Notes under the pieces: model-generated
What the model was told of the DNA's origin: nothing
Database searches by the model: none
The model's input: the letters and a program-made list of their open reading frames with translations, nothing else
Program-made: the position numbers and the translations under genes
Shown: positions 27,115 to 36,313 of the stretch, piece after piece
Position numbering within the stretch: the stretch's first letter is position 1
How the letters are laid out: the number at the start of each line of letters is the position of its first letter
NCBI RefSeq assembly: GCF_000826545.1
Contig: NZ_CDME01000015.1
Span: forward strand, 186,001 to 250,000
Source of the DNA: Kibdelosporangium sp. MJ126-NF4
GTDB taxonomy: Bacteria > Actinomycetota > Actinomycetes > Mycobacteriales > Pseudonocardiaceae
Length of the DNA: 64,000 bases
Direction: 5' to 3'

Positions 27115-28239
27115 CTAGTCGGCGACCCGGAGGATGTTTTTGATGGCCAGCGGCTCGTAGTGCTCGGTGAAGAGTCTGCCGACCAGCTCGCCCCTGCTGG
27201 AGACGCCGACCTTCTCGAAGATCGCTTTGATGTGGTCGCGGACGGTGTGCGGCGAGAGGAACAGCTGGTCGGCGATCTCGCCGGTGGGCAGGCCGCGGGA
27301 GACGCACTGGGTGATCTCCAGTTCACGCTCGGACAGCCCGTACGCGTCCACGATCAGCGGCAGGACCTCGGAGACCTTCGCCGGTTCGATGACCACGGCG
27401 GTGGAGGTGACCAGGCCGTCCGCGGCGCGCAGGCAGGAGGCGTGGCAGACCAGCCAGCGACCGGCACGGGTGCGCATCCTGATCCTGGCCGAGCCGCGGG
27501 CACGTTCCTGCACGATCGCGCGCGCCTGGATCACCGTGCTCTCCATCCAGGCGGGCACCCGGACACCGAGCGGGGTGTGCACGGCCGGGCCTTCCGGCAG
27601 CTCGGCGAGGTGCTCCAGCGCTTCGTCGTTGGCCGAGACCAGGCGGTTGGCCGAGTCGAAGATCAGCAGGCCGGGGCCGGGCGAGCCGGGCGCCACCACG
27701 GCGACGCCCGGCTCGGCGTACGAGCGCAGACGTTTGGCCAGTGGGACGACCAGGCTCTCGACGATCTTGCTGTCCTGCGGGCCGAACGCGGGGCTGCCCT
27801 GCGCACGGAAGAGGCTGATGTGGCCGCGGGGGTGGCCGCCGACGCGCATCACCGCGCGCAGTTCGTCGGTCAGGCCGCGGGGGCGCATGTAGTCGCGGTA
27901 GAGCGTGCTGCGGCGCGGCAGGTCCCCCGTCGCCGCGCGCAGGCTGGCCACCGGGGACTTGGACCTCGCCAGGTCACGGAACAAGTTGACGTTCTCGGTG
28001 AACAGCTCGCAGCCCCAGTAGACCGCGCAGCCGCCGTCGTCGAGGTTCTCGGCACGGACCGGCGCGGTCATCAGCCCGGTGACCGGGTCCGTCGTGCGCC
28101 ACACCGCGGCGTCGAACGGCACCAGCCGACGCAGCTGAGTGGACGCCTCGGCGAACATCTCCAGCGCGTTCGGGGCGTTCAGCGCGCGGTCAAGCAGTTC
28201 GGTGACCTCAGCTGTCGCATACTTTCCCACGCTTACCAT
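27115..28239 (-). CDS. LuxR family regulator of the aminophenol cluster
   Basis: 374 residues from the ATG at 28239; the frame continuing to 28524 runs through the intergenic region and is unlikely. The N-terminal ~170 residues resemble a GAF-like sensory domain, followed by a PAS-like segment ('LLIFDSANRLVSANDEALEH'). The C-terminal GerE HTH is at about 305-360 ('LSERELEITQCVSRGLPTGE', 'LSPHTVRDHIKAIFEKVGV'). It is divergent from the SARP gene, so the two may cross-regulate. Its position between precursor and tailoring genes makes it a likely pathway regulator. Confidence 0.88.
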   Translation of the reverse strand: MVSVGKYATAEVTELLDRALNAPNALEMFAEASTQLRRLVPFDAAVWRTTDPVTGLMTAPVRAENLDDGGCAVYWGCELFTENVNLFRDLARSKSPVASLRAATGDLPRRSTLYRDYMRPRGLTDELRAVMRVGGHPRGHISLFRAQGSPAFGPQDSKIVESLVVPLAKRLRSYAEPGVAVVAPGSPGPGLLIFDSANRLVSANDEALEHLAELPEGPAVHTPLGVRVPAWMESTVIQARAIVQERARGSARIRMRTRAGRWLVCHASCLRAADGLVTSTAVVIEPAKVSEVLPLIVDAYGLSERELEITQCVSRGLPTGEIADQLFLSPHTVRDHIKAIFEKVGVSSRGELVGRLFTEHYEPLAIKNILRVAD

Positions 28240-28563
28240 CCTGCGCGTTCCACCGGCGCCGCGCCATCCCGCGTTCGAGGGGGGAAGAAACCGGCGTTTC
28301 GGACGACACCCCCCAAATGCGGGATTGGCGGTCCCTCTCCCCGCCGACATGCTCTGGTGGGAAAACGGGCACCGCCTCAGGGGGAGTCGGCCGGACCGTT
28401 CCACAGTGGACCGGTCCACCCGGTGCGGAGCCCTGCCTTCGGCCTGGGAACAGCCACTCGGCACAGACGATCCCCCATCCCTGCCGCAAGGGCGCGGCGC
28501 TTCGACGAAAGCGTCCGGCCGCACCGACGGCCGGTACGCCCAGGTGCGTTACCAGGGGGACAG
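28240..28563. promoter_or_regulatory. 324-nt divergent promoter region between LuxR and SARP genes, with a palindrome at 28393-28417
   Basis: No gene is seen here. GGACCGTTCCAC and GTGGACCGGTCC (28393-28417) pair at 11 of 12 positions around a single A, giving a near-perfect 25-nt dyad. It sits about midway between the two regulator starts and is a good operator candidate. Third-position bias drops in this stretch, and the open frames crossing it look accidental. Confidence 0.5.
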
Positions 28564-31071
28564 ATGACAAGTGACGGGCTGCATTACCGGGTACTGGGGC
28601 CGTTGGCGGTGGAACACCGGGGAAGGCCGGTCGCCATCGGCGGGATGCGACAGCAGACCCTGCTGACGATGCTGTTGCTGGAGGCCAATCACGTGGTCGG
28701 CGTCGACCGGCTGATCGACGCCATCTGGGACAGCGCACCGCCCGCGTCGGCCAAGGACCAGGTCCGCATCTGCGTTTCCGGCTTACGCAGGCAGTTCGCC
28801 GCGCGCGAGCACGCCGAGGTGATCGAGACGCATCGTGGCGGCTACCGGATCTGGGCGCAGCCGGACACGTTGGACTGGTTGCGGTTCGAGGAACTGGTGG
28901 CGTTCGCCAGGTCCGCCGTCGCGGCGGCGAGGCCGCACGAGGCGGTGACGCCGTTGCGTAGCGCGCTGCAGCTGTGGACCGGGCCGATTGGCACGGGCCT
29001 GGACAGCTCGCTGGTTCGCGCCACCGCGGTCAAGCTGCACGAGGAACGCCTGTCCGCGCTGGAGGACAGGTTCGACGTCGAGTTACAACTGGGCTGGCAC
29101 CGGCGGGTCGTCGGCGAGCTGGCCCATCACGTGAGCGAGCACCCGTTCCGGGAGAAGCTGTGCGCACAGCTGATGTTGGCGCTGTACCAGTCCGGCAGGC
29201 GGGCTGAGGCGCTGGAGTCGTTCCGGACCACCAGGAAACGGTTCACCGACGAACTGGGCATCGAACCGGGCGAACTGCTGCGCACGTTGGAGCAGCGGAT
29301 GCTGACCAACGAGCAGTCGCTGCGCGAGTTCTGCGGCAGCGCGCAGCCCCACCAGGAACTGACGTACGCGGCCAAGGCACCCGTCCGGGTCGTCGGTGGC
29401 GGCGATCACACACCGGAGACCGCCGAGGACCGCCTTGCCCGGCTGGAACTCGAACACGAACGGCTGCGGGCCGAGCACAACGAGGTCAAACGGATGCTCA
29501 CCGGGCTGCTGCATCCGGGGCGGGCGTTCCCGACGCACGGCTTCGGCCGTCCCGGCTCCCTCAAACGGAGGGGGCACGGCGAACAGGGTTCCCTTCCCGG
29601 CGGGATGGGCAGGCACCGGGCAGGCGGCAAGACTTCCCGGCAGAGCAGCGAAGGCGAGGAGATCCTTGCAGTGTCCATGTTTTCCGAGAAAGTGACCACC
29701 GGCGCGGTCGACCGGCTCGCGCTGCGGGTGCACGGGGCTGTCCGGCGCCGCCGCGACGCGAGCGCGCCGACCGGCTTCAACCTGGTGACCGACCACAACC
29801 CGGACGTGATAGTGACGGCGGCCACTCCGGCCGACATCAGCGCGGCGGTGGTCTTCGCGGCCGAGCACAACATGGCCGTCGCGGTCCAGGCGACCGGGCA
29901 CGGCATCGTCGTTCCCGCCGACGGCGGCATGTTGATCGACACCTCGCGGATGAACCAGGTCGTGGTCGATCCGTCGGCACAGGTGGCCAGGGTGCAGGCA
30001 GGCACGCGGTGGCAGCAGGTCATCGACGCGGCCGCGCCGCACGGCCTGGCGCCGCTCAACGGGTCCTCACCGCTGGTCGGTGTCGTCGGTTACACCCTCG
30101 GCGGCGGACTGGGCGTGCTGGGGCGCAAATACGGGTACGCCGCCGACAACGTCGACTCGGTCGAGGTCGTCACGACAAGCGGTGCGTCACTGCGTGCCGC
30201 GCCGTCGGAGCACGAGGACCTGTTCTGGGCGATCCGCGGTGGCAAGGGCAACTTCGGTGTCGTCACGTCGATGGAGATCGCCCTGGTCCCCGTCGAACGA
30301 CTCTACGGCGGCGGGTTGTACTTCCCCGCGTCGAAGGCCGGGCTGGCGCTGCACGCGTGGCGTGAGTGGGTCGAGACCGTGCCGGAGGAGATGACGTCGT
30401 CGCTGGTGTTGCTGCGGCTGCCCGACATTCCCGACGTGCCCGAGTTCCTGCGCGGCCGTCTGGTTGTGCACGTACGGATCTCGTTCACCGGAAGCGAGGA
30501 GGCCGGTCGGGAGTTGTTGCGCCCGTTGCGTGCCTTGCGGCCCGAACGCGACACGGTGGCGATGATGCCGTACACCTCGATGGCCGAGATCCACCACGAC
30601 CCGGTCCATCCCCTGCCGTACCACGAGCGCTGCACTGTGCTGCGTGAGTTCGACCGGCAGGCCGCGGACACGCTGATCGAACTGGCCGGGCCGTATTCCG
30701 GCTGGCAGGACGTGATGGTCGAACTGCGGCACCTCGGCGGCGCGCTGGGCAGGCCGCCCGCCGTGCCGAACGCCGTCGGCCACCGCGACGCCGCGTTCAC
30801 CCTGTCCACCATCAGTGTTCCCGACCACGACGAGCCTGTCCTGCCGCTGGTCGACCGGATGGCCAGGTGGTCGACCGGACTGCGGTATCTCAACTTCCTC
30901 GGCGGGCCCAGCACAGCGCACCAGACCCAGGACGCCTTCGACGCGGTGACCTATCGCAGGCTCGCGATGGTCAAGGCCACGTACGACCCGGCGAACCTGT
31001 TGCGTGTCAACCACAACATCCTTCCGGCGGTCGCACCGCACACGGACCGGCAGATCGAGGAGTCGGCATGA
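28564..31071 (+). CDS. SARP regulator in frame with BBE-like FAD-dependent oxidoreductase (no stop between)
   Basis: One uninterrupted 835-residue frame from ATG 28564. Residues 1-260 are a SARP/AfsR-type regulator: winged-helix 'LGPLAVEHRGRPVAIGG', 'YRIWAQPDTLDW', then a BTAD with 'LYQSGRRAEALESFRTTRKR'. A coiled-coil segment ('LARLELEHERLRAEHNEVKR') and a Gly/Arg-rich linker (about 320-368) follow. Residues 370-835 are a berberine-bridge-type flavoenzyme: FAD-linking His in 'VQATGHGIVV', 'GYTLGGGLGVLGRKYG', C-terminal 'LLRVNHNI'. The position of the second flavin-linking Cys is Ser, so FAD is probably mono-covalent. A strong internal GAGGAG at 29656-29661 precedes GTG 29671, so the oxidase may also be made alone. 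GriR of grixazone is a SARP. The stop overlaps the MFS start (ATGA). Confidence 0.75.
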   Translation: MTSDGLHYRVLGPLAVEHRGRPVAIGGMRQQTLLTMLLLEANHVVGVDRLIDAIWDSAPPASAKDQVRICVSGLRRQFAAREHAEVIETHRGGYRIWAQPDTLDWLRFEELVAFARSAVAAARPHEAVTPLRSALQLWTGPIGTGLDSSLVRATAVKLHEERLSALEDRFDVELQLGWHRRVVGELAHHVSEHPFREKLCAQLMLALYQSGRRAEALESFRTTRKRFTDELGIEPGELLRTLEQRMLTNEQSLREFCGSAQPHQELTYAAKAPVRVVGGGDHTPETAEDRLARLELEHERLRAEHNEVKRMLTGLLHPGRAFPTHGFGRPGSLKRRGHGEQGSLPGGMGRHRAGGKTSRQSSEGEEILAVSMFSEKVTTGAVDRLALRVHGAVRRRRDASAPTGFNLVTDHNPDVIVTAATPADISAAVVFAAEHNMAVAVQATGHGIVVPADGGMLIDTSRMNQVVVDPSAQVARVQAGTRWQQVIDAAAPHGLAPLNGSSPLVGVVGYTLGGGLGVLGRKYGYAADNVDSVEVVTTSGASLRAAPSEHEDLFWAIRGGKGNFGVVTSMEIALVPVERLYGGGLYFPASKAGLALHAWREWVETVPEEMTSSLVLLRLPDIPDVPEFLRGRLVVHVRISFTGSEEAGRELLRPLRALRPERDTVAMMPYTSMAEIHHDPVHPLPYHERCTVLREFDRQAADTLIELAGPYSGWQDVMVELRHLGGALGRPPAVPNAVGHRDAAFTLSTISVPDHDEPVLPLVDRMARWSTGLRYLNFLGGPSTAHQTQDAFDAVTYRRLAMVKATYDPANLLRVNHNILPAVAPHTDRQIEESA
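29656..29679 (+). promoter_or_regulatory. Internal ribosome-binding site and alternative starts for the oxidase part
   Basis: GAGGAG at 29656-29661 lies 9 nt before GTG 29671, with ATG 29677 two codons later. Both are in frame with the upstream SARP. They mark the natural N-terminus of a stand-alone BBE-like oxidase. Confidence 0.5.
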
Positions 31072-32438
31072 CAACGAATCCGAACGTCGACGCACCCACC
31101 GCGTCGGCGGCGCCCGCGCGGGCGCAACCAAGCGCACGGTCGGTCGGGCTGCGGCTCGGTGCGCTGTTCGGCCCGGTGGTCTTCGGGGTGACGGCCGCGG
31201 GCGTCGCCCTGCCGGACGTCGCTCGTGAACTACAGGTCACACCGGCCGCGGTGGCCTGGGTGATCACCGCGCACGCGGTGGCTCTCGGCGTCGGCACAGC
31301 GCTGTTCGGCAGGCTCGCCGACGCCCTGGGCGTGCGAACCGCGCTGCTGACCGGCGCGGTGGTGATCCTCGCGGGCACAGTTGTCTGCGTGGTGTCGCCG
31401 AACCTGGGTGTGCTGGTGGCAGGCCGGTTCCTGCTCGCGGCGGGCTCCGGGGCGATGGCGTCGTGCGCACTGACGTTGGTGGCGTCCCGTGATCCCGCCA
31501 CACGACCCGCTGTCCTCGCCGGGTTCGGCGCCACCATGGCGGTGTTCTCGGCCAGTGCCACGCTGATGGGCGGTGTGGTGACGCAGTGGCTGACCTGGCG
31601 CCTGACGGTTGTGCTGCCCGTGCTGTCGGTTCTGGTCATCCCGTTCTGCCTGGTGTTGGCCACTCGGCCCGGTTCCCGACGGCCGGTCGACGCGCCCGGC
31701 GCCGCCGTGCTCACGCTCACGGTGAGCGCGTTGGTCGTGTTGATCCAGTCCCCGTCGTTGTCGTTGCCTGCCTGGCTGGTCGTCGCGGCCGCCGCTGTGG
31801 TGCTTGCCGGTGCGTCGGTGCTGGCGGTCCGTGTCCGGTCGCTGCCCACCGGTTTCCTGCCGCGGGCGCTGCTCACCGACCGGACGTACCTGCTCGCCGC
31901 CGTGGTCGGGATCGGGGTGTACGGCGGGCTGTTCGCGTCGATGTGGGCAGTCCCGCAGGTGCTGGCCAAGCAGTACGGCTGGTCTGTGCTGGTGATCGGG
32001 TTGGCGCTGTTGCCCGGTGCGGTCATCGGCGCTGTGCTGTCCCGGTTGGCCGGTCTGCTCACCTCGGGCAACGGCGGCGCCAAGCTGCTGACCGGTGCCG
32101 CTGTCACGTCCGCGCTCTGCCTTGCCGGTGCGGGGATTCTGGGCGGTGGGTGGTTGCTGCTGGTCGGCGGCGCGTCCCTCGGCTTCGCCGCGTTCGCCGT
32201 GACACAGGTGGTGACGACCGGCGTGATGTCCGTGCGCATCCCACCGGAGCGGCGCGGTGGCGCGCTGGGCATCCTGAACATGAGCTTCTTCGTCGGCGGT
32301 GGTGTCGGCACGGCCATCGCGGGCGGGCTGTCCAAGGCGATGCCGATGACCGGGGCGCTGGCCGTGGTCGCCGTGCTGCCGTTGGTGTCCGGTCTGCTCG
32401 CACTCGTACTGTCCAAAAGGGCAGCACAGTCCGCCTGA
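31068..32438 (+). CDS. MFS drug exporter of the cluster
   Basis: 456 residues. The N-terminal ~30 residues are Ala/Pro-rich and cytoplasmic, followed by 12-14 TM helices. Helix 2-3 loop 'LFGRLADALGVRTALLTG' matches the MFS motif A, and 'GRFLLAAGSGAMASCAL' resembles the DHA2-type motif B/C region. It is translationally coupled to the oxidase frame (ATGA at 31068-31071) and ends in a perfect hairpin terminator. The likely role is export of, or self-resistance to, the aminophenol or phenoxazinone product. Confidence 0.88.
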   Translation: MTTNPNVDAPTASAAPARAQPSARSVGLRLGALFGPVVFGVTAAGVALPDVARELQVTPAAVAWVITAHAVALGVGTALFGRLADALGVRTALLTGAVVILAGTVVCVVSPNLGVLVAGRFLLAAGSGAMASCALTLVASRDPATRPAVLAGFGATMAVFSASATLMGGVVTQWLTWRLTVVLPVLSVLVIPFCLVLATRPGSRRPVDAPGAAVLTLTVSALVVLIQSPSLSLPAWLVVAAAAVVLAGASVLAVRVRSLPTGFLPRALLTDRTYLLAAVVGIGVYGGLFASMWAVPQVLAKQYGWSVLVIGLALLPGAVIGAVLSRLAGLLTSGNGGAKLLTGAAVTSALCLAGAGILGGGWLLLVGGASLGFAAFAVTQVVTTGVMSVRIPPERRGGALGILNMSFFVGGGVGTAIAGGLSKAMPMTGALAVVAVLPLVSGLLALVLSKRAAQSA

Positions 32439-32450
32439 ACAGTTCGCCCG

Positions 32451-32480
32451 AAAAGGCCCCGGCTCGCGCCGGGGCCTTTT
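32451..32480 (+). terminator. Rho-independent-like terminator after the MFS gene
   Basis: Two perfectly paired 13-nt arms (AAAAGGCCCCGGC and its complement) around a TCGC loop, ending in TTTT. It is 12 nt past the MFS stop and separates the SARP/oxidase/exporter transcript from the griC-like operon. Confidence 0.9.
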
Positions 32481-32577
32481 GCTTGCGCGGGAATACATCC
32501 GCGATATCCCCGCGATACGCGGCGGGCACAGGATGGCGGGGGCAACCGGTCAAACCAGGGGGAAGGCAGGTCACTCG

Positions 32578-33624
32578 ATGAGTTCCGTGTTCGACAGCCA
32601 GGTGCGCAAGCTGACGCACTGGCATTTCTCACCGGAAACGGGGTCACCGTTCTGGCTCGGAATGCGGGACCGGCTGGACTTCGACCCGGTCGCCGACGTG
32701 CACAGCGCGGCGGACCTGAGCCGGTTCCCTGATGTGAGCGAACAGCTGCGCCAGGTCCCGGCGACGGCACTGATCCCACGCGGGCTCGCGCAGGAGACGT
32801 TCCGCGTCTACGACTCCGGTGGCACGACCGGATCCCCGAAACGCATCGTCGACAACGCCTACCGCACCAGGCTCACCACGTGGGCGTGGCAGCGGCTGCA
32901 GGAGGTCGGCATTCCGGCAACGGGCAACTGGCTGCACCTGGGGCCGAGCGGGCCGCACGTGATCTGCTTCGACGTCTCCCGCTACGCCGCACAGGCCGGT
33001 GGCGTGTTCTACACAGTCGACCTGGATCCCCGGTGGGTCAAGCACATGATCGCCACCGACCGGCCGGAGCTGGCCGCCGAGTACGTCGAGCACATCCTCG
33101 ACCAGGCCGAGACCATCCTGCGCACGCAGGACATCGCGGTGCTGAACACGACACCGCCGTTGCTGGAGGCGATCTGCGCACGGCCCGAGCTGTACGACCT
33201 CGTCCGGTCGAAGGTCCACGCGATCATCTGGGCGGGAACGTCGATCAGCTCGGAGAACCTGCGGCAGCTCGACGAGGTCTTCTTCCCGGAGGCCGCGATC
33301 GTCGGCGTCTACGGCAACAGCCTGATGGGCGTGGCACCGCAGCGTCCCGCCGCCGACTCCGACACCTACAAGTGCGTGTTCGAGCCGTTCGGTGACACGA
33401 CCCAGCTCGATCTGGTCGACGACAGCGGATCCATTGTGGAGTACGGGCAACGTGGCCGGGTCCGGCTGAACCTGGTGACCGACGAGATGTTCCTGCCGAA
33501 CATCCTCGAACGGGACACCGCCGTGCGCATCCCGCCACGACCGGGCTCCGAGGTCGACGGACTCGCTGACGTGCAGACCTACCGCGCGCTCGGTGACGTC
33601 CGGATCATCGAAGGTGTCTACTGA
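32578..33624 (+). CDS. griC: GriC-like aryl-carboxylate adenylating protein (arylcarboxylate reductase component)
   Basis: 348 residues of the short adenylating family that includes EhpF (griseoluteate pathway) and GriC. It has an N-terminal part and an ATP-binding loop 'YDSGGTTGSPKR' (78-89), then 'HLGPSGPHV', 'AIIWAGTSISSENL' and 'VGVYGNSLMG'. The C-terminal subdomain of ordinary AMP ligases is absent, as in EhpF. With GriD it is expected to activate 3-amino-4-hydroxybenzoate and hand it on for reduction to the aldehyde. ATG 32578 is preceded by a GGGGGAAGG stretch. The next gene starts within its stop codon (TGATG). Confidence 0.85.
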   Translation: MSSVFDSQVRKLTHWHFSPETGSPFWLGMRDRLDFDPVADVHSAADLSRFPDVSEQLRQVPATALIPRGLAQETFRVYDSGGTTGSPKRIVDNAYRTRLTTWAWQRLQEVGIPATGNWLHLGPSGPHVICFDVSRYAAQAGGVFYTVDLDPRWVKHMIATDRPELAAEYVEHILDQAETILRTQDIAVLNTTPPLLEAICARPELYDLVRSKVHAIIWAGTSISSENLRQLDEVFFPEAAIVGVYGNSLMGVAPQRPAADSDTYKCVFEPFGDTTQLDLVDDSGSIVEYGQRGRVRLNLVTDEMFLPNILERDTAVRIPPRPGSEVDGLADVQTYRALGDVRIIEGVY

Positions 33625-34994
33625 TGGGCACGGTTGTCGCCGTCGACCCGATCATCGGCGGTAAGGACGCGCGCAGCTCGGACCGTTCCGTCCTGTACAG
33701 CGTGCTCGGCGCCCCACTCGCGGACATCGGTATGGCGCCACGGTTACAGGCGCAGGCGGCGCTCAACCAGATCAGGGCGGACGCGGACGGCGTACCACCG
33801 GACTCATCGATCTTCAGCACCGCGGCCCAGCTGTTCGCGGACTCCACTGTGGATGGCCAGTCGGCCGACGAGTACACGGCGAGCGTGACCGCGTCCACCG
33901 GGCTCACCGCGGCCACTGTCCGGCAGGCAGTGCGGGAGCTGGTCGAGGAGATCGAGGATCTGCCCGCGAGCACACGGGCCAACCTGCCGGACACGGATCT
34001 GGGCAATGGGTTCCGCACCCGCTGGGTGGCGCGCGGCCGGGTCTTCGCCGGAGTGATGGCCAGCAACCACCCCGGCCCGAACGTGTCGTGGGTGCGGGCA
34101 TTGTTCCACGGCTACAGCGTCATCATCCGGCCGGGCAGCCGGGATCCGTTCACCCCCTTGCGGTTGATCGCCGCGCTCACCCAGGCGGGCCTGCCCGCGA
34201 ACCGGATCGCATTCCTGCCGTGCGCACACGAGGTGGGCACCTTCCTGCTGCGGCAAGCTGATCGAGGCATCATCTACGGCGGCGAGCGCGCCGTGCGGAC
34301 GTGGCGTCAGGATGACACGGTCGCCGTCCGAGGGCCGGGGAGCACGAAGGCACTGCTGGATTCGGCGTTGACCGACGAACTGGTCCGGCACCTGGTCGCG
34401 TCCGCGTCCTTCGACGGCGGAACGCGGTGCACGAACCTGTCGGCGCTGCTCACCAGCGAGTCACCCGCCGAGGTCGCCGACGTGCTGGCCGAGCGGCTGA
34501 GCTCGTTGCCGGTCCTGCCCGCGGACGATCCCACCGCGCGGCTGCTCGTGGTCGACCGCAAACGCGCCGACCAGTTGCGCACCCAGACAGCGGACCTGCG
34601 GCACACACTGAACGACCACTCCGCACGGTACGACGAACACGATCCCGTGGTCGAACTCCCGGACGGCTCGTTCCTGCCACGCCCATTGGTGTTGTCCGCC
34701 GACCGGGCCGACCATCCCGCGGTCGGAACGGAACTGCCGTTCCCGTTCCTGGTCGTCGCCCCGTGGACGCCGCAGGACGGGATCGCGCCGCTGCGCGGGT
34801 CGCTGGTGCTGAACCTGATGACGCAGCGGACCGACATCGTCGACGCCGCCGTGCGGGAGCCCAGCGTGCGCAAGGTGACCATGGGCCCGGTCCTGCCATG
34901 GACCGCGGTCCCGGGAATCCCCCACGACGACAACTACACGCAGTTCCTGCTCGAACCCAAGGGAATCGTCGACGCGGACGCGATCGGCGCGTGA
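33624..34994 (+). CDS. griD: GriD-like acyl reductase (aldehyde-dehydrogenase-fold component)
   Basis: 456 residues of the LuxC/EhpG-like acyl reductase family, with an aldehyde-dehydrogenase fold. Catalytic C269 lies in 'SFDGGTRCTNLSAL', and the cofactor-binding region includes 'GVMASNHPGPNVSWVRALF' and 'VIIRPGSRDPFTPLR'. It is expected to take the acyl group activated by the GriC-like partner and reduce it with NAD(P)H to 3-amino-4-hydroxybenzaldehyde. One-base overlap with griC and an ATG overlap with the following gene indicate a single transcript griC-griD-griE-griF. Confidence 0.86.
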   Translation: MGTVVAVDPIIGGKDARSSDRSVLYSVLGAPLADIGMAPRLQAQAALNQIRADADGVPPDSSIFSTAAQLFADSTVDGQSADEYTASVTASTGLTAATVRQAVRELVEEIEDLPASTRANLPDTDLGNGFRTRWVARGRVFAGVMASNHPGPNVSWVRALFHGYSVIIRPGSRDPFTPLRLIAALTQAGLPANRIAFLPCAHEVGTFLLRQADRGIIYGGERAVRTWRQDDTVAVRGPGSTKALLDSALTDELVRHLVASASFDGGTRCTNLSALLTSESPAEVADVLAERLSSLPVLPADDPTARLLVVDRKRADQLRTQTADLRHTLNDHSARYDEHDPVVELPDGSFLPRPLVLSADRADHPAVGTELPFPFLVVAPWTPQDGIAPLRGSLVLNLMTQRTDIVDAAVREPSVRKVTMGPVLPWTAVPGIPHDDNYTQFLLEPKGIVDADAIGA

Positions 34995-35017
34995 TGACAG
35001 CGAAGGAAGGTACTGGG

Positions 35018-35368
35018 GTGTCAATCGACCGGCGCGACGCGCTCAAGATCGGTGTGATGGCCGCAGCCAGCATGGCCGCGGTCGGCACAGCAGGTGTACT
35101 CGGCGCACAGGCCATCGCGGATGGTGGCGAGGACAGCCAAGCACACGCGGAGAAGTACAAGGGACGTGACATCAGCGTCAGCGAGGTCAACGGCGAACCG
35201 GTCGCACACATCGACGGCGTGCCACTGCACCTGATGAAGCTGGGCGACGACGCCTACATGAGCGCGTTGTGCCACTACGAGATCGTGGACAGCCCCCTGG
35301 TCGCCGCCCGCCGAGCTGTCGACGAGCTGCGCGGCGCCAACCTGCTCGCCATCGCACACCACGTCTGA
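35018..35368 (+). CDS. griE: GriE/MelC1-like tyrosinase copper chaperone
   Basis: 116 residues from GTG 35018, which has GAAGGAAGG about 7 nt upstream; ATG 34994, overlapping the griD stop, is an alternative giving 124 residues. A twin-arginine signal is visible ('[19 protein letters not shown]'). The mature part matches MelC1: '[20 protein letters not shown]', '[20 protein letters not shown]'. MelC1-type proteins bind the apo-tyrosinase, deliver copper and carry it through the Tat pathway. The GriF-like oxidase 11 nt downstream has no signal of its own, so piggy-back export is expected. Confidence 0.88.
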   Translation: MSIDRRDALKIGVMAAASMAAVGTAGVLGAQAIADGGEDSQAHAEKYKGRDISVSEVNGEPVAHIDGVPLHLMKLGDDAYMSALCHYEIVDSPLVAARRAVDELRGANLLAIAHHV

Positions 35369-35379
35369 GGGAAACCACC

Positions 35380-36300
35380 ATGGTCCACATCCGCAAGAAC
35401 CACCTCGACATGACCGCCGACGAGAAACGGCGGTTCATCAACGCGGTACTGGAGATCAAACGCAGGGGCATCTACGACAAGTTCGTCGCGCTGCACATCA
35501 AGGTGAACTCACGCGACTACATCGACAAGGAGAGCGGCAAACGACTCGGGCACGTCAACCCGGCGTTCCTGCCGTGGCACCGCCAGTACCTGATGCGGTT
35601 CGAGAACGAACTGCGCAAGGTGGACCACAGGGTCACGTTGCCCTACTGGGACTGGACCATCGACCACGGCGAGAACTCACCACTGTGGGCAGAGGAGTTC
35701 ATGGGCGGCAACGGCCGCCCCGGTGACCGTCGAGTGATGACCGGCCCATTCGCACGGGACAACGGCTGGCGGCTCAATATCAGCGTGATCCCGTACGGCC
35801 CGGAGAACCCAGCGCTCAACGGCCACTACACCACCGACGACCGCGACTACCTGGTCCGCGACTTCGGCACACTGACGCCGAACCTGCCGACACCGGCAGA
35901 ACTGGAACAGACGCTGGCGCTGAAGGTGTACGACTGTCCACCATGGAATCACACGTCGGGTGGCGTTCCGCCGTACGACAGCTTCCGCAACCACCTTGAG
36001 GGATACACCAAGTTCGAGTGGGAGCCCCGACTCGGCAAGCTGCACGGCGCAGCACACGTGTGGACCGGCGGACACATGATGTACATCGGCTCACCCAACG
36101 ACCCGGTGTTCTTCCTCAACCACTGCTTCATCGACAAGTGCTGGGCGATGTGGGCCGAGCGCAATCCGGAAGTGCCACACTACCTTCCCCTGGTCGACAC
36201 CAAGGACGTTCCGGACATCGACACGAAACTGGGACCGTGGCACACGATGACGCCACACGACCTCATCGATCACAAGAAGTGGTACCACTACGATAGCTGA
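35380..36300 (+). CDS. griF: Tyrosinase-like o-aminophenol oxidase (GriF-like)
   Basis: 306 residues, close to Streptomyces tyrosinases. The CuA histidines are H39 ('ALHIK'), H58 ('LGHVN') and H67 ('FLPWHRQY'). The CuB histidines are H222 and H226 ('LHGAAHVW') and H248 ('[11 protein letters not shown]'). The residue before H248 is Asn247, where tyrosinases usually have a second His. GriF oxidises o-aminophenols such as 3-amino-4-hydroxybenzaldehyde to quinone imines, which couple to a phenoxazinone; the close relative NspF makes o-nitrosophenols instead. The neighbouring griC/griD-like genes favour the aldehyde/phenoxazinone route. ATG 35380 is used; the frame starting at 35269 overlaps griE. 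Confidence 0.88.
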   Translation: MVHIRKNHLDMTADEKRRFINAVLEIKRRGIYDKFVALHIKVNSRDYIDKESGKRLGHVNPAFLPWHRQYLMRFENELRKVDHRVTLPYWDWTIDHGENSPLWAEEFMGGNGRPGDRRVMTGPFARDNGWRLNISVIPYGPENPALNGHYTTDDRDYLVRDFGTLTPNLPTPAELEQTLALKVYDCPPWNHTSGGVPPYDSFRNHLEGYTKFEWEPRLGKLHGAAHVWTGGHMMYIGSPNDPVFFLNHCFIDKCWAMWAERNPEVPHYLPLVDTKDVPDIDTKLGPWHTMTPHDLIDHKKWYHYDS

Positions 36301-36313
36301 CCCACCGGGGCCA

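Noticed and set aside
27055..28563. N-terminal extension of the SARP frame back to 27055
   Set aside because: It is antisense to the LuxR regulator gene. The SARP domain begins cleanly at ATG 28564.
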